Of a stretch of 64,000 nucleotides of DNA, positions 62,589 through 64,000 are shown in pieces. Each line of letters starts with the position of its first letter. The stretch's first letter is position 1. The stretch covers positions 64,278,039 to 64,342,038 of the forward strand of contig OY997593.1 in NCBI GenBank assembly GCA_963921825.1. Direction: 5' to 3'. The position numbers and the translations under genes are program-made. This DNA is from Erodium maritimum. Lineage: Eukaryota > Streptophyta > Magnoliopsida > Geraniales > Geraniaceae. The notes beneath the pieces were generated by a model that was not told where the DNA came from, searched no databases, and saw nothing but the letters and a program-made list of their open reading frames with translations.

Positions 62589-63957
62589 ACACTATTCTGG
62601 AGTAATCATCAGTGATAGTAAGCATGTAATTTGTACCACCAAGAGAAGTTTTACGGGAAGGTCCCCAAACATCAGCATGCACATAATATAATATCCCTTT
62701 AGTGGTATGAACAGAAGCATTGAATTTAACTCTCTTGTGCTCACCAAAAATGCAGTGCTAAAAAAACTCTAACCTGTTTATGTTGCAGCCATCAAGTAAC
62801 TCTCTCTTGATCAACTCTGCCATGCCATGTTCACTCATATGTCCAAGGCGCATGTGCCACATATTAACTTTACTAGGTTCATAAGAAATAACAGTAGCAG
62901 TAGCAGAACCATTTAAAGTGCTACCGCTAAGAACCTATAATCTTGCAGAATCCATATCACCTATCGTGTGAACGAGAGAGCCTTTTGATACATTCAGAAT
63001 TTTCTGTGAACCAGAGTACTTGTACACTTCATCGTCAAGAGTGCTGAGAGAGATGGGGTTTCTCGCCGTGGTTGGTACGTGTCTCGCATATGTCAATATG
63101 CATACCATGTCGCCATGCATCCTGATTTGAACGGAGCTTATGCCCACAATCTAACGTGAGTTTTCATCTCCTATACGCATCACATCTCTGCTCTGCATAG
63201 ACTTATAAGAACTGAACCAATCTTTGTTACAACAGATATGAAATGTAAAGGCATTATCAATAATCCATTCATCATAAGCAAAAACACAGCCAACAAACAA
63301 AACTAAGCAATCACTATCAAAATTATCGTTGGAAACAACGGATGCCTTACCATCATCATCGAAATTGTTTATCGGTTTATATGTACCGTTCCTTTTCTCC
63401 TTATTCTGAAGCTTATAAAAATCCTCAACGGTTTGATTTGATTTCTTAGAGTACTTGCAGAACTTGTCACCTCCTTAGGACGTAGAACGGCCTCTCCCGT
63501 TCTTACTCTTATTTCTGTTTCCATAATTGTTGTTCCTCTGCTCGGTCCTCCCACGTACCTGCAGAGCTTCTCCCTTGGAGGATGATGATCCTTCCCCCTG
63601 TACCATAAGTTTCATCTTTTCCCTTTACTAAAGGGCCTCATATACTTCCGCAAGAGTTAGTTCATCGCGACTCAATAATATGATATCTCGGAAATTTGCA
63701 AAAGAACCAGACAATGAACATAAGAAAAATAGACCTAGAACTTCAACATCATACATTACCTCCATGGAATGCAAATCAGCAACGATCTCCCTAAAGACCG
63801 CTAGGTGATCGAGTATAGGACCACCATCTTGCAGCTTGTGCGTGAACAACTTCATCTTCACGTGCAATTTACTGGTCAAATCCTTGGACATGTACATTGA
63901 TTCCAGCTTGAGCCAAACCACTGTTGTATTTTTCTCCAGCAGTACTTCCTACAAAAT
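62589..63957 (-). pseudogene. copia gag, protease and integrase N-terminal part (broken)
   Basis: From the right: gag UBN2-type domain at 63921-63628 (WLKLESMYMSKDLTSKLHVK, LHSMEVMYDVEVLGLFFLCS), a basic Arg-rich nucleocapsid-like region (63554-63369), a stretch matching the protease to GAG-pre-integrase part (MGISSVQIRMHGDMVCILTY, 63147-62935), then a GEHKRVKFNASVHTTKG-type zinc-binding region and the integrase start HADVWGPSRKTSLGG with NYMLTITDDYSRIV up to the unit E insertion (about 62760-62589). Several stops separate the frames. The gag start lies beyond the window edge. Confidence 0.8.
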
Positions 63958-64000
63958 ATTATTTGATAGATGAAGATGAATTAGAGATAGAGCCTTACGA

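Larger units (their letters stand above)
54122..63957 (-). mobile_element. Ty1-copia retrotransposon (Tork-like), 5' end outside window
   Basis: Minus-strand order from the right edge is gag, zinc-knuckle region, protease/GAG-pre-integrase, integrase, reverse transcriptase, RNase H, polypurine tract: the copia order. Two LTR units (D and E) with their own target duplications interrupt it. Without them the coding part is about 3.9 kb. Gag text such as LTSKLHVKMKLFTHKLQDG resembles Tork-type elements; the lineage is an inference. Confidence 0.85.

Overview
The window is nuclear DNA of a flowering plant, most likely a eudicot. Four plant host genes sit in an AT-rich background loaded with plant transposon families. 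Base content, intron sizes, GT-AG splice sites and TATA-type promoters all fit. There is no bacterial, organellar or CRISPR signal. The species cannot be named from the sequence alone.

Gene island (about 25.6-41.3 kb). In order: a ROH1/BYPASS-related DUF793 gene (+, single exon); a 16-exon chloroplast/mitochondrial monodehydroascorbate reductase of the Arabidopsis MDAR6 type (+); a three-exon heavy-metal-associated isoprenylated protein gene (HIPP, +); and a four-exon type-1 ACC synthase of the ACS2 type (-). All four read as intact. From memory, the order ROH1-MDAR6-HIPP matches Arabidopsis At1g63930-63940-63950, and ACS2-HIPP matches At1g01480-01490, so the window appears to hold the undivided ancestral order.

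Left flank (1-25 kb) is a nest of transposons. A decayed Athila/Tat-like Ty3-gypsy element (gag, protease) is split inside gag by a hAT transposon, and the hAT is itself split by a 1.4 kb L1-like insertion with a perfect 17-bp target duplication. A second L1-like copy is split by a 2.7 kb LTR unit. A longer L1 with EN, RT and RNase H follows (14.3-18.9 kb), then a reverse-oriented 3.0 kb LTR unit and unassigned decayed sequence.

Right flank (33.6-64 kb) holds two more LTR units (one inside a LINE-like remnant, one about 0.5 kb upstream of the ACC synthase start), a PIF/Harbinger transposon whose transposase has one in-frame stop, a large foldback element, and a minus-strand Ty1-copia element (Tork-like by its gag) cut by two LTR units and carrying three inverted-repeat elements in what is probably its 3' LTR.

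The dominant pattern is six related LTR units (2.5-3.4 kb, TGT...ACA). Each is flanked by a perfect 5-bp target duplication and none has an internal coding region. All six carry the same module near the 3' end: a small hairpin, mostly with a GNRA-like loop, a pyrimidine tract and a TACAG acceptor-like site. They also carry copy-specific GC-rich or minisatellite blocks. I regard this module as the most interesting unexplained structure here. No new multi-gene system was found.
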